Source of the DNA: Gordionus sp. m RMFG-2023
Lineage: Eukaryota; Nematomorpha; Gordioida; Chordodea; Parachordodidae
Length of the DNA: 64,000 bases
Assembly (NCBI RefSeq): GCF_954871325.1
Contig: NC_088775.1
Span: 68,425,561-68,489,560, forward strand
Direction: 5' to 3'
Shown: piece by piece, positions 44,996 through 58,148 of the stretch
Position numbering within the stretch: position 1 is the stretch's first letter
How the letters are laid out: each line of letters opens with the position of its first letter
Made by a program: the position numbers and the translations under genes
The notes under the pieces: generated by a model
The model's database searches: none
Told to the model about the DNA's origin: nothing
The model's input: only the letters and a program-made list of their open reading frames with translations

Positions 44996-47695
44996 CAGGG
45001 ATCCAAACCGAACCTGAACCGAACCGTTAAACCGCTAAAAACAGGTATTTTTTATCAAACCTGAACAGAACCTAAACCGCTAAAAAAATTTCTAGCCGAA
45101 CCTGAACCGAACCGCTAAAATGCCTCTGAACCGGTTCGAACCTCGTGATTTTATGCTGCTAAAATAATGTGTAAGTTATTACTAGTATATTGCAAAATAT
45201 TTTAATTATATTCGAATTGTTTTAAAGATTTTTATCAATCACATTTGATTGATAAGTGTCAGTCATAATTTTTATGAACTTTAGTATATTGCCATTTTAC
45301 AATATTTTTTAAATTTTTTAAGCTTGTAAATTATAATGCCTAGAGCAAAATTAAACCCCATATACAATTATTTTACTTATAATATTATTAATGACACATC
45401 AAAATGTAATATTGCTGATTGTCAAATAAATATGAAAGGTAATCATGACGCAAATTTGGAGCGTCACATAAAAAGAAACCACCCTATAGAATTCAATAAA
45501 ATTAAAATATCACAACAACAAATTTCTAATAAAATAAAAAGGCTTAAGATGCCATCAAACCAACAGACAATAGAAGAAGTATTTAAAGAACAAACTACTA
45601 TATCAGTGAAGCTAAATAAAAAAATAATAATTGATGCTTGTACTAAGCTGGTAACTTTTAATGGTAGACCATTCACATTAATCGATGATAGTGGCTTTAG
45701 AAAAATTCTGGATACTATATTAGAAGGTTTAGGTAATATTAAAATTAATTCCCAAAATATTCAATCGAATGTTGCAGAATTAGCCTTAGATATTCGCCAA
45801 AATATAATCAAAGAAATAAATGGTAAATTATTATCTCTAAAAATTTACTGTGTTACTCGTCTAGACAGGTCCATTATTGGGATTAATCTTCAGTACATTT
45901 AAAAAGCAAAAATTGTTCTGAGAACACTGGCAATGAAAGAAATTTTTGAACGGCCCACTGCAGAAAATTTAAAACTCTTTTTAATAAAAGTATTAAATGA
46001 TTATGAAATAAAATCATCACAACTGTACACTATAACAACGGACAATGGGGCAAATCTAATTAAAATGGTAAAATTATTTATGGAGGATAGTGATGATGAC
46101 AATCAATTGTCTGAAAATGATGAAGAAGACAAATACAAAATATTGATAATTATGATATTTATACTAGTTTCACAAATGTACCTGATGAATTAGCAAGCAA
46201 TCTTAATGATTCTCAATATGATATTATAAATATAAGATGTGCTTCTCATACCTTACAACTTGTGGTAGCTCATGCATTAAAAAATTGCTCCATTTCAAAT
46301 ATTATTTTTAAAGCTCGTACTGCCTGCAAGAAGCTAAGGACAAAATCGATATCAATCATACTAAAAAATTAAACTTAAAAAGACCTATATTGGATTGTCA
46401 CAGATGGTTATCAACCTATGACATGCTAGAGAGATTGAATGAATTAAAAGATATTTGTGAGGAGTTATCAGTATCATATAGTGAATTTTGTTTTACAACT
46501 CTGGAATGGGAAGCAATTATAGGGTTGGTAAATATACTAAAACCAATGAAAGTAGCTACCAAAAACTTACAACTTGAGCAACTTTAGGGAATTTTTATGG
46601 CATATGGCTGAAAGCTAAATTAGAAATTTCCATTTTTACTTCACCCTTTGCTGGTTCAATAATTGACGCTATGAATTTTAGAGAGAAGCAACTTTTAAAC
46701 AACAATGCCTTTTTGTCATGCATATATCTAGATTTAAAGTATGTTTTAAAAATATTATATCTTATATAAATTTAATCAATAATTTTATTTATTTTAATTA
46801 ATAATTTTATTTCACTTTATATATTTTTTTATCTATACATAAATATAATAAGATTTTTTTAATGATATTTTTAATTTTTATTATATAGATATCAAGTGCT
46901 TTTGACTGAAGAAGAAAAAACCAAAGCTAGAGAACATATTATTAAAATATGGCATAACATGGAATCGAACTTTGTTATAAGAATGGAGGATTTTAGTGAA
47001 GGTGAATCAACACCGGTTAATGGATCTTCATCTGAAGAGGACTTAGTAGAAAGTCTTCTTAAAAAAAAAAATGTGAACAAACAAAATCTCTTACAAAAAT
47101 CGGAGAATATTAAAAATATTTTAGTTAATTTTTCTAAAGAACCTAGGTTAAATAAAAATATGAATATTTTAGACTATTGGGGAAATCAGAGTAATCGATA
47201 CCCTGAATTATATAAATTGTCTGATATCATACTTGCAGTGCCCGCTACCCAGGTTAGTGTAGAAAGATGTTTTTCTACAATTAAATTTATACTATCCCCT
47301 TATAGATGTAATTTGAGTGTGATAAATCTTGAAAATATATTAATTTTACGGCTTAATAAAAAAATTTAAATAAATAAAGTTATAAATATTGTTCATATTA
47401 TAAAATTAATCATTGATATCTATTTGTTATATTTATAAATTAAATATTATTTTATATAATGCAATTAATAAAAATGAAGGTTTTATGTATGTGTTTTTTT
47501 ATTTTAATGATAAAAAAAATATTTTTCCCTATACATAATTCGAATGTAGGTTTGAATACAAAAATGTTCAAACCGGTTTATAGAGGTTCGAACCGAACCG
47601 TTATTTTTATTTTTTACGAACCGAACCTGAACCTTGAACCGTTATTTTTCTCCGAACCTGAACCGAACCGATATTTGTTTCGGCTTGGATCCCTG
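44996..47695 (+). mobile_element. hAT DNA transposon with BED-finger transposase, 2.70 kb
   Basis: It starts CAGGGATCCAAACCGAA and ends with the inverted partner ttcggcttggatccctg. An exact 8-bp duplication ttttctac lies at 44988-44995 and 47696-47703. Subterminal GAACCGAACC repeats fill about 150 bp at each end. The 0.57-kb deletion derivative at 57571-58140 and an orphan end at about 24480-24535 belong to the same or a close family. Confidence 0.92.
45336..47369 (+). pseudogene. BED-finger hAT transposase, a few breaks
   Basis: The start MPRAKLNPIYNYFTY leads into a BED zinc finger with CNIADC and HIKRNH. Later come ITTDNGANLIKMVKLF (45933-46193), NIRCASHTLQLVVAHALKNC (near 46228-46290), LDCHRWLSTYDMLERLNELK (46390-46587), and, after an intron with gtatgt donor at 46739 and tatag acceptor before 46891, YQVLLTEEEKTKAREH. 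The C-terminal block is VPATQVSVERCFSTIKFILS with a stop at 47367-47369. A stop near 45900 and frame changes near 46160-46370 and after 46587 interrupt it. All main domains remain, so decay is slight. Confidence 0.82.
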
Positions 47696-48108
47696 TTTTC
47701 TACTATCTTATATTTATTATTAATATGTTAAATAGTCTGATTCATTCGACTTTGACTCAGAGTCGTAGTTGTTAGTTGAGGTTCACAACTCGAGTCGTGA
47801 AATAGAGAGAACGAGTAGTACACAATTACCTTATATTAAAAAATAATCAAATTTCTATTACATTTTTGAAATAAATAAAATAATATTCTGGGAAGACTTG
47901 CCAGGTATTTTTTTGACATAACCCCATTTTTCTGTGGGTAAGACCCTTGATTTTTATTGCAAATTCGAGTCGTTTAATTCAGAATTAAAATAAAGAAAAA
48001 TATCTAAATAATTTAGATTTCGCACCTTTATTTAACCAATCATTTTTCTCTACCCAAAATTTTTACCTTACTCTATTAATTATTGGAAGCAAATATAGAT
48101 GTCCAAAC

Positions 48109-48296
48109 TAGTATAAAACGGCTAACTCAATATTTTGGCCAAAAAATATTACTTAAGCCTCAAGATTTCATTAATAGAACCAAACCCTTGTGCTATCTGG
48201 GAGCAAAATTATGAGTCGTGCATAATATTTATTAATATATTAAGTTGGCTGTTTTTAAAAAACGGCCCAAATTGATCGGGCGGTTTAAAAACACTA
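48109..48296. mobile_element. TAGTGTTG palindromic MITE, degraded copy 3
   Basis: It keeps acggctaactcaatattttg, aaaaatattacttaagcctc and the right part ggcggtttaaaaacacta, but the outermost left end is worn and no target duplication is seen. Confidence 0.62.
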
Positions 48297-49420
48297 AATA
48301 AATTATCAAAGTTATTCATTTAAAATTTTCTAAAAAAAGTGTTTGTTGTTCTTTAAGCAATGTTTTTTGGCATAGGTGATTGGAATTTATCATCTTACGC
48401 CTTATCTTAAAGCAGATGATTTGAGAATTTAGGGACCTGATTTTTCAATTGTTCCTTTATTATAATCTGTTGCCGTGCTCTAGTTATTTTACATTATAAT
48501 AGGAATACTTCGCTACAAAGTCATGCAAGTTTTGCGATAATTTGTCCTAAGTGAGTAAAATTTTGAAATAGAATTAAGACAAAATCATGTTATGAGTAGG
48601 GCTTCCTTTCATATATTTTCTATGTTTATTACTTGATTAAGGTTTAGAAATTTTATTCATTTTTTAAAACATAAGTTCACAAATATAGATCTAGGAATTT
48701 ATTAATATTCTTTTACGGTTAATATTTTTTTTATAATAATTTGGCTTTTTTGACATTAAAATACTTTTTTATTATAAGATTAAGAATTGTAGTTCATTGG
48801 GCATTACATTACTAAAAAAAAACAAATATCCCCATTTGAGCGTTATGAAATTTTTTTCGATCTTTGATTTTAAGCAATTTATGTAACCTTAGATAAAAGC
48901 TACTAAGAGCCTCATAATCTTACATTAAATAGTACAATCTCTTCAAAATAGTCTATAAATTATACAATATTTATTTATTTTGTAAATAAATAATGAAAAT
49001 TTTATAATACAAATAACAAGATTATAATACAATCAATAAGAAACAACACATATATAAAAAATTTATTCCATATGGTAATATCCCAATTATTAAAACTTAT
49101 ATAATGTTTAGGTGTTGTCGGTGACATCCTGTTTCGCTTCTTAATCACGCTGAAGGATTTCTCATTCGGAACTCTGGACGTTTGTTAAGCAACATAATCT
49201 ATAGCTATCAGCGACAAGGTTGGATAAAAAGCGCTGTTTTTCGCCCACCTATCAAGTATATTGGTTGAAGTTTGTCCAATCGGTTCTTTGATGTATTTTA
49301 TAATTTAACCTCCTATGAGATCTGGAAATTCACAATACCTAAAATTTATAATAATATAAACAATCATTTATAATTTCTTTAATTTGTTATGCATTACTTA
49401 CCGATATACCTAAAATGAAT
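48297..49420. other. Noncoding AT-rich stretch
   Basis: No gene, repeat array or element end was recognised. Confidence 0.4.
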
Positions 49421-49426
49421 TATTTG

Positions 49427-50150
49427 TTATTCGATATTCGACTGTATTCGATTCGTATTTTACGAATGCGAATAACATAATTATTCGATTCGAAAAAGGA
49501 AAATATATTATTCGTCGAATAATTTTTTATCTATTATTCGATCGAATTATTCGAATAATGATATATTATTAGTAGGAATTATTTGCAATTATTCCTATTT
49601 AATAAAATTTCCTAGTGAAATAATGAAGAAACATTTTATATTTCAAAAATTGTTGTTAAGGGCTGTTTTTATTCGAATAACTTCATAATATAAAATTAAC
49701 TTCCAAAAATTGTTTTATGATGGACGAAGAAAGTATTTATTTTTATATGCAATTTATAACACATATAAAATTATAATAAACTAGTAGCCATCCCTTCAAG
49801 AATGACGGGCGCAGATAAATTTTATTTTTTGCAAAAACTTTTTGTTTAAAAAATTTGTTGTTGGTATATTTGTCTTCTACATGATATGAATATTATATTG
49901 TTTTTACTACATTATATATAAAAATACTATATATTATATATATATGCTTCTATATTATCTTACTAATAAAATTTATTTGTCTTTTATCCATAGTTAAATT
50001 TTACAAAATAAATTTAATATTCTATCTTTTTTAATTCATGGTTAAAAATTTTCGAATTGAATCGAATATTCGACGAATCAAATCGAATAATCATTTTATT
50101 ATTCGTACAAATTCGAATAATGAATTATTCGATTCGATTCGTATTTTTCA
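49427..50150. repeat. Element with TTCGAATAA-rich subterminal repeats
   Basis: Clusters of attcgattcga and ttcgaataat motifs occur at 49440-49560 and 50050-50150, in mirrored arrangement, around 500 bp of plain sequence. This is how short hAT-like non-autonomous elements look. Exact ends are not clear. Similar motifs occur at 7065-7110 and 16028-16383. Confidence 0.5.
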
Positions 50151-50479
50151 TATCATCTAGAGACAACTCATATACATTCACTTTGTGCGAGGGACTCTCA
50201 TAATCTTTATATACTGACTGATTAAATCATTATAATCCTGTCTACAAAGTTAGGAATATATTTCATTTTAGTTTTTGGATCTAGCATGGTAGCTACAAAA
50301 TCGCTGAATATTCTCAGGTAGCTTTTATATGGCCTACATTTTATTAACCTTTTACTTTCATCAGTTTAACATCATCAGGATGATTTTTGGAAGACACCTC
50401 TAAAATATTATCCAACTTTGCTGTAAATAGAACTACCGTTCTAATTATCGATGTATCTGATGATATTTCCAATGTTTTT

Positions 50480-50815
50480 TTTTATAAATTAGCTTATTCC
50501 AAATTTGCAATCACAGGATTCTGTTATTTCGCTTATTATCTCAAGTAAATAAAAATTTTAGAAATCCTCAAATTGGCAATTCAGTTTTAAATCTAGTTTA
50601 ATCCAATGTTATTTCAAATTTGCAATCACGAGATTCTATGATTTTGCCAATCATTTCAAGTAAATAAAATATATTAGAAATTTTCAAATTGACAATTCTG
50701 TCTTAAATCTAGATATATACAATGCTATTCCAAATTTGCAATCACGAGATTGTGTGATTTTGCCAATCATTAAAAGTAAATAAAATATATTAGAAATTTT
50801 CAAATTACACAAATC
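50480..50815. repeat. Three tandem copies of a ~116-bp repeat
   Basis: The phrase caaatttgcaatcac recurs three times with spacings of about 115 and 116 bases, each followed by aagtaaataaaa and agaaat. The copies differ at several sites. No coding content. Confidence 0.8.
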
Positions 50816-51165
50816 TAGGTCCCCCTCTACATAGCACGAGCTTTACTTGACTTAAATTCAAATATTTTTGGTAAAAATAATTATAATAAATTGTATTAAT
50901 ATTATTTTTAATTAACTAGAGACTCAGAGCCAAAGGGGGAAAATGGGCACAACTCCTCCGTGCGCATGTGCCTGGCCTAGATACAATGATAATTGAAAAT
51001 GATTGTGTATTATCAATTTTTAATTTAAGAATTAAAAAAGTGTTGAAAAATAACAATCAAATAAACAAACAACTATAATATAATCTTAATAATCAGAACA
51101 AATTTTTTTATATAAAATATTTATAAATTATAAATAAATAGATCTAATAATTTTAAAAAATAGAG

Positions 51166-53038
51166 ATGGCTCTTAGATATCCGCAAAGCACTTTAACCGA
51201 TATGCTCTTCGAAGCCTTGAAGCAACATTCTGTCGATTTAGATCCTACATTAAAACAAAATATAAAGTTATACCCCAAAGAAGTCAGAAGGCGCATCCCA
51301 ATATAAGGACGATATGACACCTCTATTTATAGCTATCTCAAATTGTAAGGGCGAAGATTTAATAAAATTCTTGGTTAAGGATTGCAACGCAGACGTGGAG
51401 CAAAAATGCAAACTCAAAATACAAGAAAATGAAACAACCCACACGAGTCACATAGTCTCGTCGTTATGGTGCGCTGCGGTTAAAGGTTATATGGCGTGAC
51501 GCGAATATTGGTGGAAATTGGTAAAGCCGATGTTAATAACCCATTGGATTCAGGTTCAACCCCCATTCGATCGGCTTGCTTTATGATTTAGTTAAGAACG
51601 GTGCCAATATTAATAAACCAAACATAAACGGTGGTACGTGTTTAATAAACTCGGTTCAGAATCTTGAACTATGTCGATTTTTGATTAGCAATGGGGCCGA
51701 AATAAATGCTCAGGATATGTATGGTAAAACTGCTTTGCATTACACTGTACACGAAAATAGAGCCGATACTATGGGAGCCCTTTTAGATTATGGCGCCGAT
51801 GTTAAAATCAAAAACACTTTTGGCGACGACGCCTTGCAAACTTCAGCCCTTAATGGTTCGTTCAATATTTTTGAATTTTTGGCTAAGAATCCAAGATACC
51901 CTAGTGATTATGTTTTGGATCAATATGATCTTTTGGGGGCCAGCGTATATTGGAGAAGTTTCATGACATATCATGGGCCGTTCATTTCTGGGAACACAGT
52001 TTAGAGATGAGAAATTCAAACAATATTAGGAAAAGGAAATTAGAAATTAATTGTTTAAATAATTTTCATATAGATGAATTTGATGACCTAGCAACTTTAC
52101 AGGAGATTCGAAACGATAGTGAAATAATGCATCTACATTCTTTGCTAATATATGAAAGAGTGATTGGCTCTAATCATAGGGAAACAATTTCCTGAATGTT
52201 CTATAGAGGTGCAGTGTATGCAGATTTGTTAGAATTTCAAAAATATCTAAGTATATGGATTTATGTATATGAAGTAAAATTAGAAAACGATGTCATATAT
52301 CACCCTAACACCGTTTTTACGGGGAAAACAATATGTATTGTATTGATGGAAATGTCCGAAAAATTTGGAAGATCTATCATAACTGAACAGCCAAGATTGC
52401 ACGAATTGATTAGAATTTTAAAAGTAACCGAAAAGGCTTTACCAGATACTAAAAGTATTAATAAGACCGATTTCTATCCTGCAAGAACATTATTTTAAGA
52501 AATCCTTGTTCAACCTTTTGTATTTACTTCATGCTTCTAATTTTGCGTATAACGATGAATCTGAGAACAAAGATTATAATTTTAAACTTACATTGTACAA
52601 ATATTAAAACTGAACCTTTTAACACCTACTTATGCATCATTACTTCATTTATCGATAGACAATTCTTCTTTTCTCTATTATCATCCTTCATCAATATTCC
52701 CTAGTTTTAAAGTAGTCAAGTTATTGATTGAAATTGGTGGAGAGGGAGACGTTAATGCCAGAGATATAGCTAACAATACACCGTTGCATTATGTTTCGTT
52801 ACTGCAACAAAATTATGTTATGGTACAGATTTTAAAGATTCTTTTAAAAAATGGCTCACATTATGATTAAGTGAATAAAACAGGGCGTATAGCAGGCATA
52901 TCCATTTCTAGAGAACCATAAACTTATGTGTTAAGAAACAAAAATTTAAAATGTATCGCATCTCTAGCTATTGTTAAATACAAAATATCAACCGAAGGGT
53001 TGCCCAAATCAATAACTAGTTATATATCTTTACATTAG
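51166..53038 (+). pseudogene. FEM1B-like ankyrin protein, intronless and disrupted
   Basis: FEM1 proteins are CUL2 E3 ligase substrate receptors with ankyrin repeats. Read in pieces, the copy shows SSLWCAAVKGY, STPIRSACF, LISNGAEINAQDMYGKTALH, LLDYGADVKIKN, the LLGASV helix, YERVIGSNHRETIS, FYRGAVYADLLEFQ, LLHASNFAY, KLLIEIGGEGDVNARDIANN with TPLHYVS, and a C-terminus LKCIASLAIVKYKI...ISLH-stop, which fits the VHL/CUL2-box end (SLKCLAARAV). Order and spacing match FEM1B over its full length with no introns. At least eight frame changes or stops occur (for example near 51300, 51495, 51560, 51950, 52500 and 52600, with in-frame stops near 52193 and 52868), and a few codons after ACF are missing. 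It is probably a retrocopy or dead paralogue; an A-rich run near 53150 is only weak support for a tail. Confidence 0.85.
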
Positions 53039-53352
53039 ATTGAATTATTTTTGATGTATCACTTATGTTTTATAACTAATGGTTATTTTATTTAAAAATT
53101 TTTTTAAAAGAGCTATATAGTTGTACGCATAACACTTGATATAATGGAAATAAAAAAAAAATAATATTATCATATTTTAATAAATGCATATCATCAGAAA
53201 TTTTTGTGAATATTTTTTAGCGAAACTTTTATCTTAAACACATTATAGCGAATATTTTAGCACCTATCGTTAGAACATTACCACGAAATAATGAATATGT
53301 TGTAAATGCAATTAAATAGAAAAACAACATATTCAATAATTTACTCACATAG

Positions 53353-55829
53353 AGGGCCATAGCCAGGAATTTTCAGCTAGGGAGCCAGCTGCTTACTTGA
53401 GAGGGCCACTATTTTTTTAAAATAAAACAAATAATTAAGCATTCATAGAAATTTTTTGCTATTTTTATTAAAAATTTATTAATGTAATATGGATACAAAA
53501 TAATACTATAATACGAATATACAAAATAATACTAAATATGATACGCCGATTTTTATTTTTAAATTTTAACGTAAAGAAATTAAAGGATAAATTTTGTGTT
53601 ATTTTTTTTCATAAGCCATCAATATTAAATTTTGCTTATGTTTATCTTTCATCGACTCTCTAGTGCTCGATAGAACTCTCTTTATTGTAGAGAAAGAGGC
53701 CACACAATAAGCCGTTGATACCCTAATAATTATGGCTGCTGAGTGCTGAGTAACATTTATACAATTCTTTAAATGCATATTTTTTTATACATAATATTTA
53801 GGATATTTTCAAAATTAGGTGTCTTTAACTTCTGCAGCTAACAATCGTTTAGCTATTTTCATTTCATGTAAAGTTTCCATATTTAAGTTTAATAATGATT
53901 CTAATCGAGCCATTTTATCCGATATAAAATAATCAGGGTCAAGGGGGGGACAATGTATTAAAACTTGATAGAAGATTATAGTCATCTTGTGTAATTCTAC
54001 CTAAAAAATCAATAATTTCATAATAATTCATTTTTAAAGAATTCCAACTGGAGTCTTTTTCACAATCAAATTGTAATTTGGTCTCGACTAAAAAATCTTG
54101 AAAATTTATGGGCGTTTTATATACCCTTGACAATTTGTGGGGATCTTTTGTTATTATATCTCATAAATTCTAATGGTTAATATAACGTAATTTATATTAT
54201 CGCTTTGAGATAAAAGACCTGAGGCTTTGACTGAATCAGAGTGGAAACCTTTGAATTAAGATTTCTTTTAGAAAAGCAAAATAATATTTCACCAGTAGCC
54301 TCAAAATTCACATAAATGATGCGAGATGCTTCTATATGACTAGTCCACCTTTAGTCTAAAAGTCTCTTAAGAGTATGGCCTGCATATCTACAGGATATGT
54401 TAAAGCGCCTAAAAAATTATGCAAGGCATTGGATAAACTAAAAAAATTAGAAATGATAACAATATTATTATACCAATTTTGAACCACAAGATGCATGTGG
54501 TTGTAGCAATGCATAAAAGGAACTTTTTTTGTTAATTTTTTTTTTTGAAATAGGGCTTGCACTCCTTCATTTCAGAAATAACGTTTGCCCCATCATATGC
54601 GGCTTATTATATTCGTTGAATTAATATTTAACTCTTTAATTGCTATAAAATGCAATCAGTAATGCTTTCAGCAAAGTCACTGTAAATTAATAATTCCGAT
54701 AAAATTTTCTTGGACTTCACCAAAAAAAAATATGGAATAATTATGCTCAGGTCACAACCTGATGCATCTTTTGTCTCATTAGCCTTAAGACAAAAAAAAG
54801 TCACTTTGTAATTTATCTGTGATATATTCAAGCACCATATCTGCCATGTTAGATATTACTTCGCTTAGAATCTGGGATGATGTATATTGATCATTTTGGG
54901 TATTAATTTCATAATTTATCTAATTTAGGGTCTTTTTGTTTGGAATGGTGTATGAAAACATTGCTATAAATAGTCCAGAAGAATAAATTATGTTATCATC
55001 AGTTCATTCGTAATTTTTGTTGAACCAATCCCACGAAAGATATCTCCTGTATACTAAGAAATAGCATCAAATCAAATATTGATTTAAGATAATAAAGATT
55101 ATATTTTCACTTTTATTTTTAAAAAACTTCAATGCACAGTTATAAAAATAAAACAAAACAATGATGAAAATACTATTCAAAAGAATATTAAAATTATAAT
55201 TAACATACTATATCTATATTCTATAAAAAAAATATATAATTAAAAGAAGAGAAATTAATAAAATAATTTAAAATAATATATTTAGGTATGGTCAGCGGGG
55301 CTTAATGACCCATGTATGGATATGCAGTTAGATCAACAAATTTTAATTGATATTCTTTGTCGAAGGTAAAAACTTTCTTTTGGATCACCTGTGATTAAAC
55401 GTAACCTTATTACGGTTAATTTGTTGGCTTACCAAAATTGTTGTATTCTTCATAATTCTAAAATATTCACGCTGTTTTAAACAGCTGGTTATATTATAAT
55501 AATAATATTGTGATTTAACTATACATAATAAATAAAATAATTTTCATTGAAATAATTACAATTTAAACGTTATAATTAAGCGCCTATATAATGTTATACA
55601 CAAACACAGAGGAAAATGATAAAATATGAATGAATGATGATTTATTATTGGATAAAAATAAAACAAGATAGAAAATAATTTACAAACTCGACATGTTTTT
55701 TGAATAAATATTTAAAATTTATTTTAAAAATATAAAATAATATATTATAAAAAAATTTTTAAATTTGAGTGGCCGGAAAAATTTATGGGGCCATTTTTGG
55801 GGTCCAAAAATTTTTTGGCTACGGCCCTG
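53353..55829 (-). mobile_element. Decayed hAT transposon (ZMYM/DUF4371-type), 2.5 kb
   Basis: The left end agggccatagcc (53353) mirrors the right end ggctacggccctg (to 55829). The flanks agree only partly, so the target duplication is uncertain. The interior codes a broken transposase on the minus strand. It is older than the hAT at 4687-7045, judging by worn ends and frames. Confidence 0.7.
53597..54831 (-). pseudogene. Broken ZMYM-type hAT transposase
   Basis: On the minus strand, 54831-54643 reads VTFFCLKANETKDASGCDLS, the DUF4371 start (FFSL-DET-D-S). 54562-54356 reads VPFMHCYNHMHLVVQNW, the C-x-H-L-LVV block. 53711-53597 reads ASFSTIKRVLSSTRESMKDK and ends LILMAYEKK-stop, the C-terminal dimerisation block. 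Stops and frame changes separate these parts. Confidence 0.78.
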
Positions 55830-55854
55830 TCTGCATATCTTAAATCATAACATG

Positions 55855-56077
55855 TAGTGTTGTTAAATGGCTCGTTTTGAGCCGATTTTTAAAAACGGCT
55901 AACTCAATATTTCGTCCAGAAAAATATTACGCAAGCCTCAAGATTTTGCTCATAGAAGGAACAAAGGTCTAGGCATATATTATCGAAATCTCGAGGCTTA
56001 GGCAATATTTTCCTGGCTAAAATATTGAGTTAGCCGTTTTAAAAAATCGGCTCAAAATGAGCCGTTTAACAACACTA
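55855..56077. mobile_element. TAGTGTTG palindromic MITE, intact copy 4 (223 bp)
   Basis: It starts TAGTGTTGTTAAATGGCTCG and ends with the complement (ttaacaacacta). An exact 8-bp duplication ataacatg lies at 55847-55854 and 56078-56085. Nearly the whole element is an imperfect palindrome (gagccgatttttaaaaacgg near the left, ttaaaaaatcggctcaaaat near the right). The 8-bp duplication points to a hAT source. The length is the same as the copy at 59636. Confidence 0.9.
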
Positions 56078-56578
56078 ATAACATGGAATGTTAGTTATAT
56101 CGTTATTTATTCCTGTTAAATAAGTAAGCGTTGGCTTATATGTCACCTATTCCTGATGTGCTTTAAAAATAACATAACAATTCCTTCCTCGTCACCCATG
56201 GTTGTAAGCAGGACCGTGAACCCTCCTTTTAAAATTGGGTTCAGGCTGGTTCAATAAAAAATCTCTGAACTAGGTTCGGGTTCATGATTTGGTGTCCAGA
56301 GAAATAAGGAGTTTTAAAATTTTGTTTGAATAGAAACATAATTTTTAAAATTAATTTAATTATATATAATAAATATAATACAATTCAAAAAATATTATAT
56401 TTATATTTTTAAAATTTTATTTAAGAATCATCTTGTTATTTTTATATATTATCTATTTTATTATAAAAAACTTACATGCCAGTAAAATTTTAAATTTATA
56501 TAAAATGGATATATTTAAATCGATTCCACGAAAAATGATTTACAAAAATTGATTATATTGAAAATATTTAATATATTT

Positions 56579-57147
56579 TTGTATATGTCGTAATTTTTAA
56601 AGGGATCAGAACTATCCGGGATCAACACGGGTTTTAAAGGGATCCCTTTAAGAATTCATTTTTTTATAGGATAAAGTATAAGTTATTATCACGTTTGAAC
56701 CATGATATAAAAGAATTTTAATTTAAAACGCGTTTTATGCGCGTTTTGCTTTATTTTTTTTTAAATTAATTGTTATTTATTTATTTTCAATGTTGTTTTT
56801 TTGGCCTTATGAAATAAAATTTATCTAATATAGGGTATCAATCGATAGCTAATCAAAAGATCTATTTAACTGGAATCTCTTCCCCTTAATGGGCAAGTCT
56901 AGGTCTGGGGGGTCCATAATAAATTTATCAATATAAAATATCCATATGGGTATCAAATAATAGCTAATATTAATATCTTTTCTAAAAGTCTTCATTCTTT
57001 GTCTTGATGGGTGTGACCTGGTCTGGGTGGTGAATGGAGGGGGGGGGGGGGGTGTAAAAATAATTTTTTTTGATATGCGTATAAAATAAAAGGTAATTAA
57101 AATATTTTTTTATTGTTATAATAATAATTACTCCTAAAGGCGGGTCC
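56579..57147. repeat. Left arm of a large inverted repeat
   Basis: From about 56579 (gtatatgtcgtaatttttaa) this arm is mirrored by the sequence running back from about 60363. Shared landmarks are gggatcagaacta, aacgcgttttatgcgcg, ggccttatgaaataaaat, tatcaatcgatagctaat and the (t)ctaggtctggggg G-run segments. The arm then enters one or two units of the tandem repeat found at 58740-60060, in opposite orientation. Confidence 0.82.
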
Positions 57148-57570
57148 GAATCATTTTACAATATTGAATATATTTTTTCGGAGAGAACGAAATATAAAAT
57201 TGGCAACATAATAATGGAAAGATAAAAATACTACAAACTCAATAGGCAATAACTTCGAAAATATTTTAGCTAGACTGCCATCGTTTATTGTATATTTAAT
57301 AGTAATAAGCAAGATAATATTTACAAAAATAAAATTAAAAAAAATAAAATAAAATTTTCCATTGGGGATCACGTACTGATCCCAATAAATAAAAATGATA
57401 GATCAAATCTATGCCCAAAAATATTGAAGCCAAAATTATCCAAATGGATGGCGAGAAATTATAGGTTGGAAGTAATTTGAGAAAAATTGATTCCCCATTT
57501 TTAAAAACGAACGTTCATAAATCAATAAAATTTACCAATTTGACCATTTCCATAATAACAGCATCAAGAG

Positions 57571-58140
57571 CAGGGACCCGGAGTGAATCTTAACGAACCG
57601 TTAAACCATTATAAATATCTGAACCGTAACCGAACCGATATAATTATTTTTTGAACCCTTATAAAAAGTTAAACCGGTTTAAACCAATTCAAACCGGTTG
57701 AGATTTTATATTTTAGGAATTGAAAAAATTTGAATATCCAGAATTATATAAACTTGCTCTTATAGTAATGGTGGTCCCCGCAACACAAGTTTCTGTAGAA
57801 AGTAAAATTTGAGTTATCGTCACAACGAACAAATATGTGTCCATTTATATTAGAAAATATATTACTTATTCGTTCAAATAAAATATTAAAAGATAGGTTA
57901 TTTTGAATCTTATATATTTTTTTTATATATAATTCACAGATGCTTATAATAAAAATAAATTAGACGATGGTGTTGCTTCAATAAAAAAAAATTTCTAAAT
58001 GTAATGAACCATTATAAACCTTTACAATTAGCTGAATCAAACTGAACCTTTATAAAAAAAATTTTAAGAGCCGTAACCAAAACGTAACCATTATAGCTTT
58101 TTGCATACTGAACCGTTATAAATAACGGTTTAGATTCCTG
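57571..58140. mobile_element. Deletion derivative of the GAACCG hAT family
   Basis: It starts cagggacccggagtgaatc and ends ggtttagattcctg. The flanks tcaagag and tcaagaag look like a target duplication with one base changed. Inside remains the C-terminal piece EYPELYKLALIVMVVPATQV (near 57730-57790), nearly the same as PELYKLSDIILAVPATQVSV in the 44996 element, followed by a decayed LENILLIRSNK-like tail. Most of the transposase is deleted. Confidence 0.8.
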
Positions 58141-58148
58141 TCAAGAAG

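Noticed and set aside
51166-53038. A living FEM1 gene with introns hidden at the breaks
   Set aside because: The breaks are single-step shifts or in-frame stops without gt...ag intervals of reasonable size between them. Sequencing error cannot be fully excluded.
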